From Sphingobium vermicomposti (GTDB lineage: Bacteria > Pseudomonadota > Alphaproteobacteria > Sphingomonadales > Sphingomonadaceae), in contig NZ_JAASQR010000004.1 in assembly GCF_011762025.1 (NCBI RefSeq), positions 434,001-498,000 of the forward strand: a DNA stretch of 64,000 nucleotides, read 5' to 3'. Shown here piece after piece: positions 44,553 to 52,993 of the stretch. How positions within the stretch are numbered: position 1 is the first letter of the stretch; each line of letters opens with the position of its first letter. A program made the position numbers and the translations under genes. Below the pieces are notes generated by a model. It ran no database searches and was not told the origin of the DNA. It worked only from the letters and a program-made list of their open reading frames with translations.

Positions 44553-45017
44553 ATGGCCGTCATCTTCGAAAATCCCCGCGACCTGCTGGGGCAAGAGGGC
44601 AAGACGCTCGACACGTCGGAATGGCTGACGATCGAGCAGGACCGGATCGACGCCTTTGCGGAATGCACCGGCGATCATCAGTGGATCCATGTCGATCCGG
44701 TCCGCGCCAAGGACGGTCCCTTCGGCGCGACCATCGCGCATGGTTACCTGACGCTCAGCCTCGTCAACCTGTTCATGCCGCAGATCGTCGAGGTCCGCCG
44801 CTTTTCCGCGGGCGTCAATGTGGGCATGGACAAGACCCGCTTCCTCAATCCCGTGATCGTGGGATCGCGCATCCGGGGCGTGGGTGAGATCGTGTCGGCG
44901 CAGGAGGTCAAGGGCGGGGCCATTCAGGCGGTGATCCGCGTCACCGTCGAGATCGAGGGTAAGGACAAGCCCGCCTGCGTGGTCGACACCATCAACCGCT
45001 ATTTCCCCGAAAGCTGA
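44553..45017 (+). CDS. MaoC-family enoyl-CoA hydratase
   Basis: 154 residues of the hot-dog fold. TECTGDHQWIHVDPVRAKDGPFGATIAHGYLTLSL carries the (R)-hydratase Asp/His pair (DHQWIHVD) and the FGATIAHG helix. It hydrates trans-2-enoyl-CoA to the (R)-3-hydroxyacyl-CoA. With the crotonases it gives the operon both stereochemical options. It lies 4 bases after ipdF. Confidence 0.91.
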   Translation: MAVIFENPRDLLGQEGKTLDTSEWLTIEQDRIDAFAECTGDHQWIHVDPVRAKDGPFGATIAHGYLTLSLVNLFMPQIVEVRRFSAGVNVGMDKTRFLNPVIVGSRIRGVGEIVSAQEVKGGAIQAVIRVTVEIEGKDKPACVVDTINRYFPES

Positions 45018-45089
45018 TCCATGATCGGCCGCATCCTGTTCGCCAGCGCCTTAGCCGCCCTTATGACCAATCCAGTGGGAGCCAAAACC

Positions 45090-45464
45090 ATGCCCGATCC
45101 CGTCAAGATGGAAGCCGCCGTCCACGCCTATGTCGCAGCCTTCGAAGCGGGTAGCGCCGACCAGGTCGCCGCCCTATATGCGCAGGATGCAACGGTGGAA
45201 GACCCGATCGGTTCGCCCATCCACAAGGGCCGCGAGGCGGTCCGCGCCTTCTACGCCGAGTCCATGAAGACCGGCGCGAAATTGAAGCTCGAAGGCCCGG
45301 TGCGGATTTCGGGCGACTATGCCGTCTTCCCCTTTTCGGTGAACCTGAACTATGAGGGCTCGGCCAAGCGCATCGACGTGATCGACACCTTCCGGTTTAA
45401 CGACGCCAATGAAGTGACCGAAATGCGCGCCTTTTGGGGCGAAACCAATATGCACGGATTTTAA
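45090..45464 (+). CDS. Ketosteroid delta5-isomerase (KSI)
   Basis: 124 residues from ATG 45090. With this start the catalytic residues fall at Tyr14 (VHAYVAA), Asp38 (TVEDPIGS) and Asp99 (VIDTFRF), exactly the numbers of Comamonas testosteroni KSI, and GGGAG sits 8 bases upstream. A frame from 45021 would add 23 hydrophobic residues resembling a signal peptide, so a periplasmic version cannot be fully excluded. KSI moves the C5-C6 double bond of 3-oxo-5-steroids to C4-C5. Its presence in the operon argues that the substrate is a steroid. A long hairpin follows. Confidence 0.9.
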   Translation: MPDPVKMEAAVHAYVAAFEAGSADQVAALYAQDATVEDPIGSPIHKGREAVRAFYAESMKTGAKLKLEGPVRISGDYAVFPFSVNLNYEGSAKRIDVIDTFRFNDANEVTEMRAFWGETNMHGF

Positions 45465-45467
45465 AGA

Positions 45468-45508
45468 GCATCGCTGCGCAAAAAACGGTTTTGCGCCAAC
45501 AACGATGC
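45468..45508 (+). promoter_or_regulatory. Two-stage hairpin between KSI and thiolase genes
   Basis: GCATCG (45468-45473) pairs with CGATGC (45503-45508), and inside it GCGCAAAA (45476-45483) pairs with TTTTGCGC (45489-45496) over a 5-base loop. No T-run follows. At 69 bases it is in the largest gap inside the plus-strand operon, so it may be an mRNA processing or attenuation site. Confidence 0.55.
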
Positions 45509-45533
45509 GGCAACAAGAACAAGGACTACCCAC

Positions 45534-46736
45534 ATGCGTGAAGCAGCCATTATCTCCACCGCGCGCACCGGCGTTGGCAAAGCCTATCGCGGCGCGTTCA
45601 ACGACACCGAAGCGCCGTTCATGTCCTCCCATGTGGTCGACGCCGCGCTGGCGCGCGCGGGCATCGATCCGGCGCGGGTGGACGATGTCTATCTGGGCGT
45701 CGCCAACCAGTGGAACACGCAAAGCTACAATGTCGGCCGCCTGACCGTCCACGGTTCGGTCCTGCCCGACACCACCAGCGGCTTTTCGATGGACCGCAAA
45801 TGTTCGTCGGGCCTCAACGCGCTCGCCTTTGCCGCGCGCGGCATCATCGCCGACGAAATCGACTGCGCGGTTTCGGGCGGCGTGGAGAATGTGTCGCTGA
45901 CCATCGACAAACATTATCCCGCTTTCCGCAACCGTTCCGAATTCATCAAGGCGCGCGACCCCAACGCCTATATGGCGATGATCGAGACCGCCGAAATCGT
46001 CGCCGAACGTTATGGCATCAGCCGCGAAGACCAGGACCGTTTCGCCGCGCAGAGCCAGCAGCGCGCCGCCGCCGCCCAGGAAGCAGGCAAGTTCGACGAC
46101 GAGATCGTGCCGATCACCGTCACCAAGGCGCTGTTCGACAAGGAAGGCAATGAGACCGGCAAGGAAGAGCTGACCCTGACCAAGGACGAAGGCATCCGCG
46201 CGGGCACGACCTATGAAAAGCTGTCCGAGCTGAAGCCCGTGTTCAAGAACGGCACGGTCGTCAAGGAAGGCAAGCATGTCACCGCCGGCAATGCCAGCCA
46301 GCTGTCCGATGGCGCGTCGGCACAGGTCGTCATGGACCTGGCCACCGCGCAGAAGGAAGGTTTGCCGGTCCTGGGCGTGTATCGCGGGTTCCAGGTCGCA
46401 GGCTGCGGCGCGGACGAAATGGGCATTGGTCCCGTGTTCGCCATCCCCAAGCTGCTGGAGCGCACTGGCCTGAAGATCGACGACATCGGCCTGTGGGAAA
46501 TCAACGAAGCCTTTGCCAATCAGGCGATCTATTGCCAGCGCACGCTGGGCATCGACCCGGAAAAGCTGAACGTCAATGGCGGCGGCATCGCCATCGGCCA
46601 CCCCTTTGCCATGACGGGTAGCCGTCTGGTCGGCCATGCCCTGATTGAAGGCAAGCGCCGGGGCGTCAAATATGTCGTCGTGTCCATGTGCGTCGCAGGC
46701 GGCATGGGCGCTGCCGGTCTGTTCGAGGTCGCCTGA
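45534..46736 (+). CDS. Thiolase (acetyl-CoA acyltransferase), second of the operon
   Basis: 400 residues. Nucleophile Cys90 in [36 protein letters not shown] with the catalytic histidine, and [18 protein letters not shown] with the second cysteine. [10 protein letters not shown] and [26 protein letters not shown] are typical of degradative thiolases. It probably cleaves the ring-opened, beta-oxidised CoA esters (late HIP intermediates) or the steroid side chain. It lies 3 bases upstream of the final dehydrogenase gene. Confidence 0.93.
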   Translation: MREAAIISTARTGVGKAYRGAFNDTEAPFMSSHVVDAALARAGIDPARVDDVYLGVANQWNTQSYNVGRLTVHGSVLPDTTSGFSMDRKCSSGLNALAFAARGIIADEIDCAVSGGVENVSLTIDKHYPAFRNRSEFIKARDPNAYMAMIETAEIVAERYGISREDQDRFAAQSQQRAAAAQEAGKFDDEIVPITVTKALFDKEGNETGKEELTLTKDEGIRAGTTYEKLSELKPVFKNGTVVKEGKHVTAGNASQLSDGASAQVVMDLATAQKEGLPVLGVYRGFQVAGCGADEMGIGPVFAIPKLLERTGLKIDDIGLWEINEAFANQAIYCQRTLGIDPEKLNVNGGGIAIGHPFAMTGSRLVGHALIEGKRRGVKYVVVSMCVAGGMGAAGLFEVA

Positions 46737-46739
46737 TCC

Positions 46740-47912
46740 ATGCAACTCGCCTTTGCCCCTGAACTGAAAGCCTTTCGGCAAGAGGCCGCAGACTGGCTCA
46801 ATGCCCAGCTGTCCGGTCCCTTCAAGGCGATCCGTGGCCAGACCAACCAGGTCGACAATGTCGAGCTACGCCGCGCCTGGGAAGCGGCGCTGGGCGAGGC
46901 GCGATGGAGCGTCATTGGCTGGCCTGAGCAATGGGGCGGACGCGACGCGTCGATCGCGCAGCAGATCATCTTCGCCGAGGAATATGCCCGCGCCAAGGGG
47001 CCGCCGCGCGCGGGCCATCTGGGCGTGGAATTGCTCGGCCCCACGCTGATCGCGATGGGGAATGACGATCAGAAGACGCGATTCCTGCCCGATATTGCGT
47101 CGGGCAAGGCGATCTGGTGCCAGGGCTATTCCGAACCGGGCGCGGGGTCCGACCTGGCCAACGTCAAGACCAAGGCTCGCCTTGAAGGCGACAAATATAT
47201 CATCGACGGGCAGAAGATCTGGACGTCGATGGGGACAATTGCCGATTGGTGCTTTGTCGTCGCGCGCACGGAAGCGGGCAGCGTGGGCAACAAGGGCCTG
47301 TCGTTCCTGATGGTGCCGATGGACCAGCCGGGCGTAGACCCCCGGCCCATCCGCCAGATGACTGGCGAGGCGGAGTTTGCCGAAGTCTTTTTCGACGGGG
47401 CAGAGGCATTGGCGGTCGACCGGATCGGCGCGGAAGGCGAAGGCTGGAAAGTGGCGATGGCGCTGCTGGGGTTTGAACGTGGCGTTTCGACGCTGGCCCA
47501 GCAGATGCATTTCAAGATCGAACTGGACGAAATCATCGCCGCCGCCAAGCGCAACGGCAAGGCGGAAGACCCGATCATCCGGCAGAAGATCGCCCATGCC
47601 CATGCGGGGTTGAAGATCATGCGCTATAACGGGCTGCGCATGTTGTCGGACGGCGAAGGCAGCGCGGACCTGTCCGGCGCGGCCTATACCTACAAGCTCT
47701 ATTGGTCGCGTTGGCATAGCGACCTGGGCGAACTGGCCATGGACGTTCTGGGCCAGGAAGGTGAGATTGGCGCGAGCGAGGAGCGGTTCGACGGACTGCC
47801 CAACATGTATCTGATGAGCCGGTCGGATACGATCTATGCTGGCACCGACCAGATTCAGCGCAACATCATCGCCGAACGCGGCCTGGGAATGCCCAGAGAA
47901 CCCAGAGGGTAA
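46740..47912 (+). CDS. Acyl-CoA dehydrogenase, long subunit, last gene of the HIP operon
   Basis: 390 residues: WPEQWGGRDASIAQQIIFAEEYARA, QGYSEPGAGSDLANVKTKARLEGDKYIIDGQKIWTSMGTIADWCF, and the C-terminal TIYAGTDQIQRNIIAERGLGMPR. The FAD and acyl-CoA blocks are intact; alanine replaces the YEGT glutamate. The short dehydrogenase at 42681 is a candidate partner. A GC-rich hairpin follows the stop. Confidence 0.92.
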   Translation: MQLAFAPELKAFRQEAADWLNAQLSGPFKAIRGQTNQVDNVELRRAWEAALGEARWSVIGWPEQWGGRDASIAQQIIFAEEYARAKGPPRAGHLGVELLGPTLIAMGNDDQKTRFLPDIASGKAIWCQGYSEPGAGSDLANVKTKARLEGDKYIIDGQKIWTSMGTIADWCFVVARTEAGSVGNKGLSFLMVPMDQPGVDPRPIRQMTGEAEFAEVFFDGAEALAVDRIGAEGEGWKVAMALLGFERGVSTLAQQMHFKIELDEIIAAAKRNGKAEDPIIRQKIAHAHAGLKIMRYNGLRMLSDGEGSADLSGAAYTYKLYWSRWHSDLGELAMDVLGQEGEIGASEERFDGLPNMYLMSRSDTIYAGTDQIQRNIIAERGLGMPREPRG

Positions 47913-47920
47913 GGACAAGG

Positions 47921-47949
47921 TCCGGCGGCCCCCAAACAGAGCCGCCGGA
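47921..47949. terminator. Hairpin at the end of the HIP operon
   Basis: TCCGGCGGC (47921-47929) and GCCGCCGGA (47941-47949) form a perfect 9-bp stem between the convergent dehydrogenase and CoA transferase genes. The following ACCTTTCG is a poor T-run, so it may act in both directions or only weakly. Confidence 0.6.
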
Positions 47950-47958
47950 ACCTTTCGA

Positions 47959-49200
47959 TCAGATGATCTTCAATTCTTGCAGCTCGGCGATGCGCGCTTC
48001 GTCATAGCCAAGGTCAGCCAGCACCTCTGCACTATGTTCGCCAAGTAGCGGCGGAGCTGTGCGGATCGTCGCGGGAGATTGCGACATATTGGCGAGCGGG
48101 CTGGCGATGAGGTCGACGGAACCAGTCGCCGACCATGGGTGCGGCGTGGTTACGCGCAGGCCCCGGTGCTGGACCTGCGGATCTTCCCAAACTTCAGGCA
48201 GCTCATTGTAGCGTGCGGCGGGAATGCTGACGCTATCGAATTTTGCCTGAAGTTCTTCCGAGGAGAAGCCGCGGCTCCATTTGTTGATGATGTCCATCAA
48301 CTCAAGCCGGTTCAGCTTGCCGCGTTTGTAATTGGTGTCGAAACGTTCGTCCTGAAATAGTTCTGGCTGCCCCATCAGCTGGGTCAGGCGGCGCCAATGT
48401 TCTTCGCCGCCAGCGGTCAGATACAACATGCCGTCAGTGGTATGAACGAGATCCGCCGGTCCGCCGCCATTGCCGCCATTGCCCAGGCGCGGCGATGTTA
48501 CGCCGCTGAGCAGGTAATCCTGCATGATATGGCTGACCATTGCCACCGAACTATCCAGAAGGGCGATATCGATATGCTGTCCTTCACCAGTGTGGTTACG
48601 ATGTTGCAGCGCCGCCAGGATGGAGATGGCGACATTATGGCCGGTAATGAAATCGACCAGGCTGGGTCCGGCCTTGAGAGGCCCTGATCCCGGCTGGCCA
48701 TCGGGTATGCCGGTGACCGCCATCATGCCGCCTGTCGCCTGAAACAGCCCGTCATAACCAGGCCGGGCGGCCATGGGGCCGGTTTGGCCAAAGCCGGTCA
48801 CCGAACAATAGATGAGGCCCGGATTGATCACTTTCAGGCTGTCATAATCCAGCCCGAAGCGTTTGAGATCGCCGACCTTGTAATTTTCGATGAGGACATC
48901 GGCGGTCTGCACGAGCTTGCGCAGGATTTCCTGGCCTTCGGGTTTGGAATGATTGAGCGTGATGGAGCGTTTGTTGCGGTTGGCCGCCGCGAAAAAGCCC
49001 GCCTGACGGAGGTTCATCCCATCCTTGCCCGGCACTTCGGCCAAGCCATACACCCGGCCATCATCGCCAACGCCCGGACGTTCCACCTTGATCACGTCAG
49101 CGCCCAGGTCGCCCAATATCTGCGCCCCAAAGGGGCCTGCGAGCACGCGGGTCATGTCGATGACGCGGATGCCTTCAAGGGCTGCCTTATTCGTGGTCAT
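47959..49200 (-). CDS. Class III CoA transferase (CaiB/BaiF family)
   Basis: 413 residues: ALEGIRVIDMTRVLAGPFGAQILGDLGADVIKVERP, NRNKRSITLNHSKPEGQEILRKLV, YCSVTGFGQTGPMAARPGYDGLFQ and GQHIDIALLDSSVAM with the anhydride-forming aspartate. It would transfer CoA from one acid to another, a ligase-independent way to activate a steroid acid. Divergent from the HSL esterase gene (246-base gap) and convergent with the HIP operon. Its AT-rich upstream region has a TATTTTTTACAG stretch that could contain the promoters. Confidence 0.93.
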   Translation of the reverse strand: MTTNKAALEGIRVIDMTRVLAGPFGAQILGDLGADVIKVERPGVGDDGRVYGLAEVPGKDGMNLRQAGFFAAANRNKRSITLNHSKPEGQEILRKLVQTADVLIENYKVGDLKRFGLDYDSLKVINPGLIYCSVTGFGQTGPMAARPGYDGLFQATGGMMAVTGIPDGQPGSGPLKAGPSLVDFITGHNVAISILAALQHRNHTGEGQHIDIALLDSSVAMVSHIMQDYLLSGVTSPRLGNGGNGGGPADLVHTTDGMLYLTAGGEEHWRRLTQLMGQPELFQDERFDTNYKRGKLNRLELMDIINKWSRGFSSEELQAKFDSVSIPAARYNELPEVWEDPQVQHRGLRVTTPHPWSATGSVDLIASPLANMSQSPATIRTAPPLLGEHSAEVLADLGYDEARIAELQELKII

Positions 49201-49446
49201 AGTCGCCTGCTGATCCAGATTGAAATGCGGGATAGTGGCGGCGCTTTACCTATTTTTCTGTCGCAACGCCAGACGAGCGGCCATGAAAGTCGTAGCGATC
49301 CGGCATATTTTTTACAGTTTTATGGACCGTGGCGAATTACAGGGTGCCGCGCCAGGTGCTACTGTGTACGATCTGCCCCGCGAAGCCCATAGGCCGCTGC
49401 GCGCGAGGCGGCAGGCGCTGGACGCCGGAATAGAGGAGAATGAAGG

Positions 49447-50394
49447 ATGCCGATCGACCCACAGATCGAAGCGATGTTCGCCGGGCAACCGGAATGGCCG
49501 CCGATCCGTACCCAGTCGATCCCCGATCTGCGGCAGGCGGTGCGCGCGTCGGCCACCATGCTGCCGCCGCCGCCCGTCACGCTGGCGTCCGTGCATGACC
49601 GAACGATCCCCGGTCCCGCCGGTGCGGTGCCGGTGCGCATCTATACACCCGAAGGCAGCGGTCCCTTCCCCGTCACCTGCTATTTTCATGGCGGCGGCTT
49701 TGTCGTGGGTGACCTGGACACGCAGGACATGATTGCGCGTGGCCTGGCTGCGGGGGCGGAAACCATCGTGATTTCGGTCGATTACCGCCTTGCGCCGGAA
49801 CATAAATTCCCCGCCGCACCGGAAGATTGCTGGGCCGCGGTGCAATGGGCCGCCGCCAATGCCGCGTCGATCAATGGCGACGCATCACGGCTGGCGGTGG
49901 CGGGCGACAGCGCGGGCGGGGTTCTGGCCAATGCGATGGCGATCCAGGCGATGGAAGAAGGCGGACCCCGGCTAGCGGCAGTCATCAACTGGTATGGTCC
50001 GGGCGTCCATCCCCTTCCCGAAGGCGGGTCCATGGCAGAGTTTGAACATGGGCCAGTGCTGCGCGCCGACGATGTGCGCTATTTCCATGAGCTATATATC
50101 GAGCGCGCGGAACAGGACGAGGATTATCGCGCCAGCGCGATCAAGGCGAAGAGCCACAGGGGCCTGCCGCCGCACTTCATCGCCACCGCCGAAAACGACC
50201 CCGCGCGCGATGCGGTGGAGATGTATGGCCCGGTGCTGAAGGACGCGGGGGTCGAGGTGGAGGCCAAGCGCTATCCCGGCATGATCCATGGCTTTATGTC
50301 GTGGGTCGGTTTCCTGCCCGGCGCGCAGGAGGCGATGGCCGACGCCTGCAATTTCCTGAAACGCCGGTTCGCGGCAGTGGGCCGAGCCGGCTGA
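49447..50394 (+). CDS. Alpha/beta hydrolase, hormone-sensitive-lipase family
   Basis: 315 residues. CYFHGGGFVVGDLDTQ is the HSL oxyanion loop, GDSAGGVLANAMA the nucleophile elbow, ENDPARD the acid region and YPGMIHGFMSW the catalytic histidine. AGGAGAA precedes the ATG. Paralogous to the esterase at 23417-24358, with which it shares the family but not close sequence. It may hydrolyse steroid esters or lactones. Stands alone between divergent and convergent neighbours. Confidence 0.93.
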   Translation: MPIDPQIEAMFAGQPEWPPIRTQSIPDLRQAVRASATMLPPPPVTLASVHDRTIPGPAGAVPVRIYTPEGSGPFPVTCYFHGGGFVVGDLDTQDMIARGLAAGAETIVISVDYRLAPEHKFPAAPEDCWAAVQWAAANAASINGDASRLAVAGDSAGGVLANAMAIQAMEEGGPRLAAVINWYGPGVHPLPEGGSMAEFEHGPVLRADDVRYFHELYIERAEQDEDYRASAIKAKSHRGLPPHFIATAENDPARDAVEMYGPVLKDAGVEVEAKRYPGMIHGFMSWVGFLPGAQEAMADACNFLKRRFAAVGRAG

Positions 50395-50418
50395 TCCGAA
50401 ACGCAAAGTGGCGGACGG

Positions 50419-51723
50419 TCATTCCACCATGCTGAGGTCGGCCCCCTTGGTTTCCCGCGCGGCGACCACGGCGACCAGCGTGATCAGCAGGCCGCCGATC
50501 ACATAGACCGCCACCGCGCCGGTCCCGCCGGTCAGCTTATAGAGCGACAGGGCGATGATCGGGGCCAGCGAGCCAGCGAAGATCGACGTCGCCTGATAGG
50601 CGATGCTGGCCCCGGAATAGCGCAGGCGGGTGGGAAAAAGCTCCGTGATCATGGCGCCCTGGGGCGCATACATGGCTCCATGCGCGACCATGGCGACCGT
50701 GACCGCCAGGCCGACGCTCCATGCATTTCCGACGTCCAGCAGGCCAAAGAAGATCGGGAACCATGCCGCGACGCATAGAGCGCCCGCGCCATAGACCCAC
50801 CGCCGCCCGACACGATCCGACAGCGCCGCGAAGAAGGGCATCGACAGGCATTCCAGCGCGGAGCCGATCAGCACGGCGTTCAGCACCAGCGACCGGTCGC
50901 CGCCGCGAATTTCGGTGAGGTAGGTGATGGAGAAGGTGGCGACGACATAATAGCAGATATTTTCGCCAAAGCGCAGGCCGCCGCCGGTCAGCAGCGCGCG
51001 GCCCTTACGCCGGACGACTTCGACAGCGGGGAAGCGGACCAGCCCCTCCTTTGCGGCTTCCTGCACGAACACCGCGCTTTCGGCGACTGCGCGCCGCAGC
51101 CAGTAGCCGACGGCGACCAGGACGATCGACATGAGGAAGGGGATGCGCCAGCCCCAGGACTGGAAATCATCCTCTGGCAGCAGGGCGGACGATGCGGCGA
51201 ACACCCCCGCCGCCAACAAATTGCCAGCGGGCGCGCCAACCTGCGGCCAGCTGGTCCAGAAGCCTCGCGTCCGCGCGGGCGCGACTTCCGCGACGATCAG
51301 CACCGCGCCGCCCCATTCGCCACCGACGGCGAAGCCCTGCAGCAGGCGCAAGGCGATCAGCAACATCGGTGCCCAGACGCCGATCTGGTCATAGGTGGGC
51401 AGCAGGCCGATGGCCGTCGTCGACAGGCCCATGACCAGCAGGCTGATCATCAGCAGCATCTTGCGCCCGATCCGGTCGCCGAAATGCCCGAAGACGATCC
51501 CGCCCAGCGGCCGGGCGAGAAAACCCAGCGCATAGGTGGAAAAGGCCAGCAATGTGCCGGTCAACGGTTCAAAGGAGGGAAAGAACAGCCGGTTGAACAC
51601 CAGCGCCGACGCGACGCCATAGATGAAAAAGTCGAACCATTCGATCGTCGTGCCGATCAGGCTGGCCCCCACCACCGTCCGCAACTGGCGCGCGTCCACC
51701 ACCGTCTTTGCCTCTGCGTGCAT
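50419..51723 (-). CDS. MFS transporter of the metabolite:H+ symporter (MHS/ShiA) type
   Basis: 434 residues and about twelve membrane spans. VGASLIGTTIEWFDFFIYGVAS is the MHS signature in helix 1, GHFGDRIGRKMLLMISLLVMGL the loop 2-3 MFS motif, and RLLQGFAVGGEWGGAVLIVAE the helix 4-5 block. Relatives import shikimate, ketoglutarate, dicarboxylates or aromatic acids. It is the last gene of the minus-strand block, so uptake of the substrate of that block is the natural guess. Confidence 0.92.
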   Translation of the reverse strand: MHAEAKTVVDARQLRTVVGASLIGTTIEWFDFFIYGVASALVFNRLFFPSFEPLTGTLLAFSTYALGFLARPLGGIVFGHFGDRIGRKMLLMISLLVMGLSTTAIGLLPTYDQIGVWAPMLLIALRLLQGFAVGGEWGGAVLIVAEVAPARTRGFWTSWPQVGAPAGNLLAAGVFAASSALLPEDDFQSWGWRIPFLMSIVLVAVGYWLRRAVAESAVFVQEAAKEGLVRFPAVEVVRRKGRALLTGGGLRFGENICYYVVATFSITYLTEIRGGDRSLVLNAVLIGSALECLSMPFFAALSDRVGRRWVYGAGALCVAAWFPIFFGLLDVGNAWSVGLAVTVAMVAHGAMYAPQGAMITELFPTRLRYSGASIAYQATSIFAGSLAPIIALSLYKLTGGTGAVAVYVIGGLLITLVAVVAARETKGADLSMVE

Positions 51724-51814
51724 CCTGCCCCCTGCTACTTTGTTGCGACCGGCATAGTCCGCTATCGCCGGGGTGAACAGAGGGGGCGAGAAGGCCGCGT
51801 GCCGGCTGCCAGGG

Positions 51815-52906
51815 TCAGAGCGTGATCACGCGGCATTGGGGGACGGGGTGGTCGTCCGCTTCGATCCAGCGCCACAGGGCGGTGCCGGACCGGTGGCCGG
51901 ACAGGTCGATCCAGTTGCCGAAGCCCGGATCATGATCGGCGCAGACGACGATGACGCTGCCGTCATCTTCATATTTCGCCCGCGCGCCGTTTACCCAGAC
52001 CTGGCGGTTGACGTGATCCATCGATTCCATCCACCAATTGTCGAGCTGGAAATTCCAGAAGCGGCATTTGGGGGGCTTGGCTTCGAGGACCAGCGCTTCG
52101 CCGGGTGCGAGGTCGTAATAGAGATGGCCGTACCAGATTTTGGGATCGCCGCCCGCGCGATACCAGGTCGACTGGTCCTTGCCATCATAGATGCGGTTGG
52201 GTTGTTCCATGAACCATTCGGACCAGTCGGCGAAGGTGTTCGAGGTGCCCCGCACCCACGCCGCCGCGCCGTTCAACTGCGCCTGGATCATGTCTGGTGT
52301 CAGTATGGCGGGCAGTTTGGGCCCGTCGCTGATCCGTTCGATCTGAACTTCTGCAGCCTGTTCCTTATCCTTGTCGTTGAAGGTCTGGCGAATGATGAGC
52401 AAGGTGGTGTCGTCCGCCATCGGCAGCCAGTTGCCCGGCTGCTTTGTCTTGCTGACGATGATTTCAAAGCTGCCGTCGGGGCCGAGCTGCACGTCCGAAA
52501 ATTCGATCTCTCCGGTGGAGGCCATGGTGCCGTCAATGGCGTAGCGATTGGCCTTTGACCCGATCGACAGATAGGGGACGCTGTTGCGCTTGCCCGTGAT
52601 CCGGTAATCGCGGTCGCCGCGGACGACGACCTGCTGGTAGAGATTGTCGGGATTGTCCGCGCCAATCTTTATCGTGTCATCGGTCAGCAGGAATATGCGG
52701 GGGAAATCCGGGTCGGCGGAATCCACCAGCATGTTGAGCGCGGTGCGGGTGAGGCGGGACAAATAACGCATGCCCTCTGCCTGATCGATCGGCGTAGCGG
52801 GCGCGCTGGGGCGGTCCAATATGTCGCCGGCCTTCGCCAGCTGATCGCAAAAGTCGCGCCAGACGGCGGACAGCCGCACGCCGTCCGCCCGATTATCCTC
52901 TTCCAT
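51815..52906 (-). CDS. DUF1214 domain protein
   Basis: 363 residues, no signal peptide. The C-terminal half (WYGHLYYDLAPGEALVLEAKPPKCRFWNFQLDNWWMESMD, then VIVVCADHDPGFGNWIDLSGHRSGTALWRWI) is the DUF1214 pattern, rich in conserved Trp. The function of this domain is unknown; it is frequent in catabolic clusters of sphingomonads and mycobacteria. It lies between the MFS and alcohol dehydrogenase genes. Confidence 0.85.
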   Translation of the reverse strand: MEEDNRADGVRLSAVWRDFCDQLAKAGDILDRPSAPATPIDQAEGMRYLSRLTRTALNMLVDSADPDFPRIFLLTDDTIKIGADNPDNLYQQVVVRGDRDYRITGKRNSVPYLSIGSKANRYAIDGTMASTGEIEFSDVQLGPDGSFEIIVSKTKQPGNWLPMADDTTLLIIRQTFNDKDKEQAAEVQIERISDGPKLPAILTPDMIQAQLNGAAAWVRGTSNTFADWSEWFMEQPNRIYDGKDQSTWYRAGGDPKIWYGHLYYDLAPGEALVLEAKPPKCRFWNFQLDNWWMESMDHVNRQVWVNGARAKYEDDGSVIVVCADHDPGFGNWIDLSGHRSGTALWRWIEADDHPVPQCRVITL

Positions 52907-52993
52907 GGCCGTTCCTTCTTTGCGTAACCAATGACAGGAATATCATATATAATCGCCGCAGACGGAAGATTTTTTCGATAAAATGCGCAGGGA

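Noticed and set aside
45021-45089. Signal peptide on the ketosteroid isomerase
   Set aside because: Not adopted as the start because ATG 45090 has a good ribosome-binding site and restores the canonical residue numbers; kept as an alternative.
45174-46781. 535-codon minus-strand frame
   Set aside because: It is the antisense shadow of the KSI and thiolase genes; those have catalytic motifs, the shadow has none and is rich in Arg, Gln and His.
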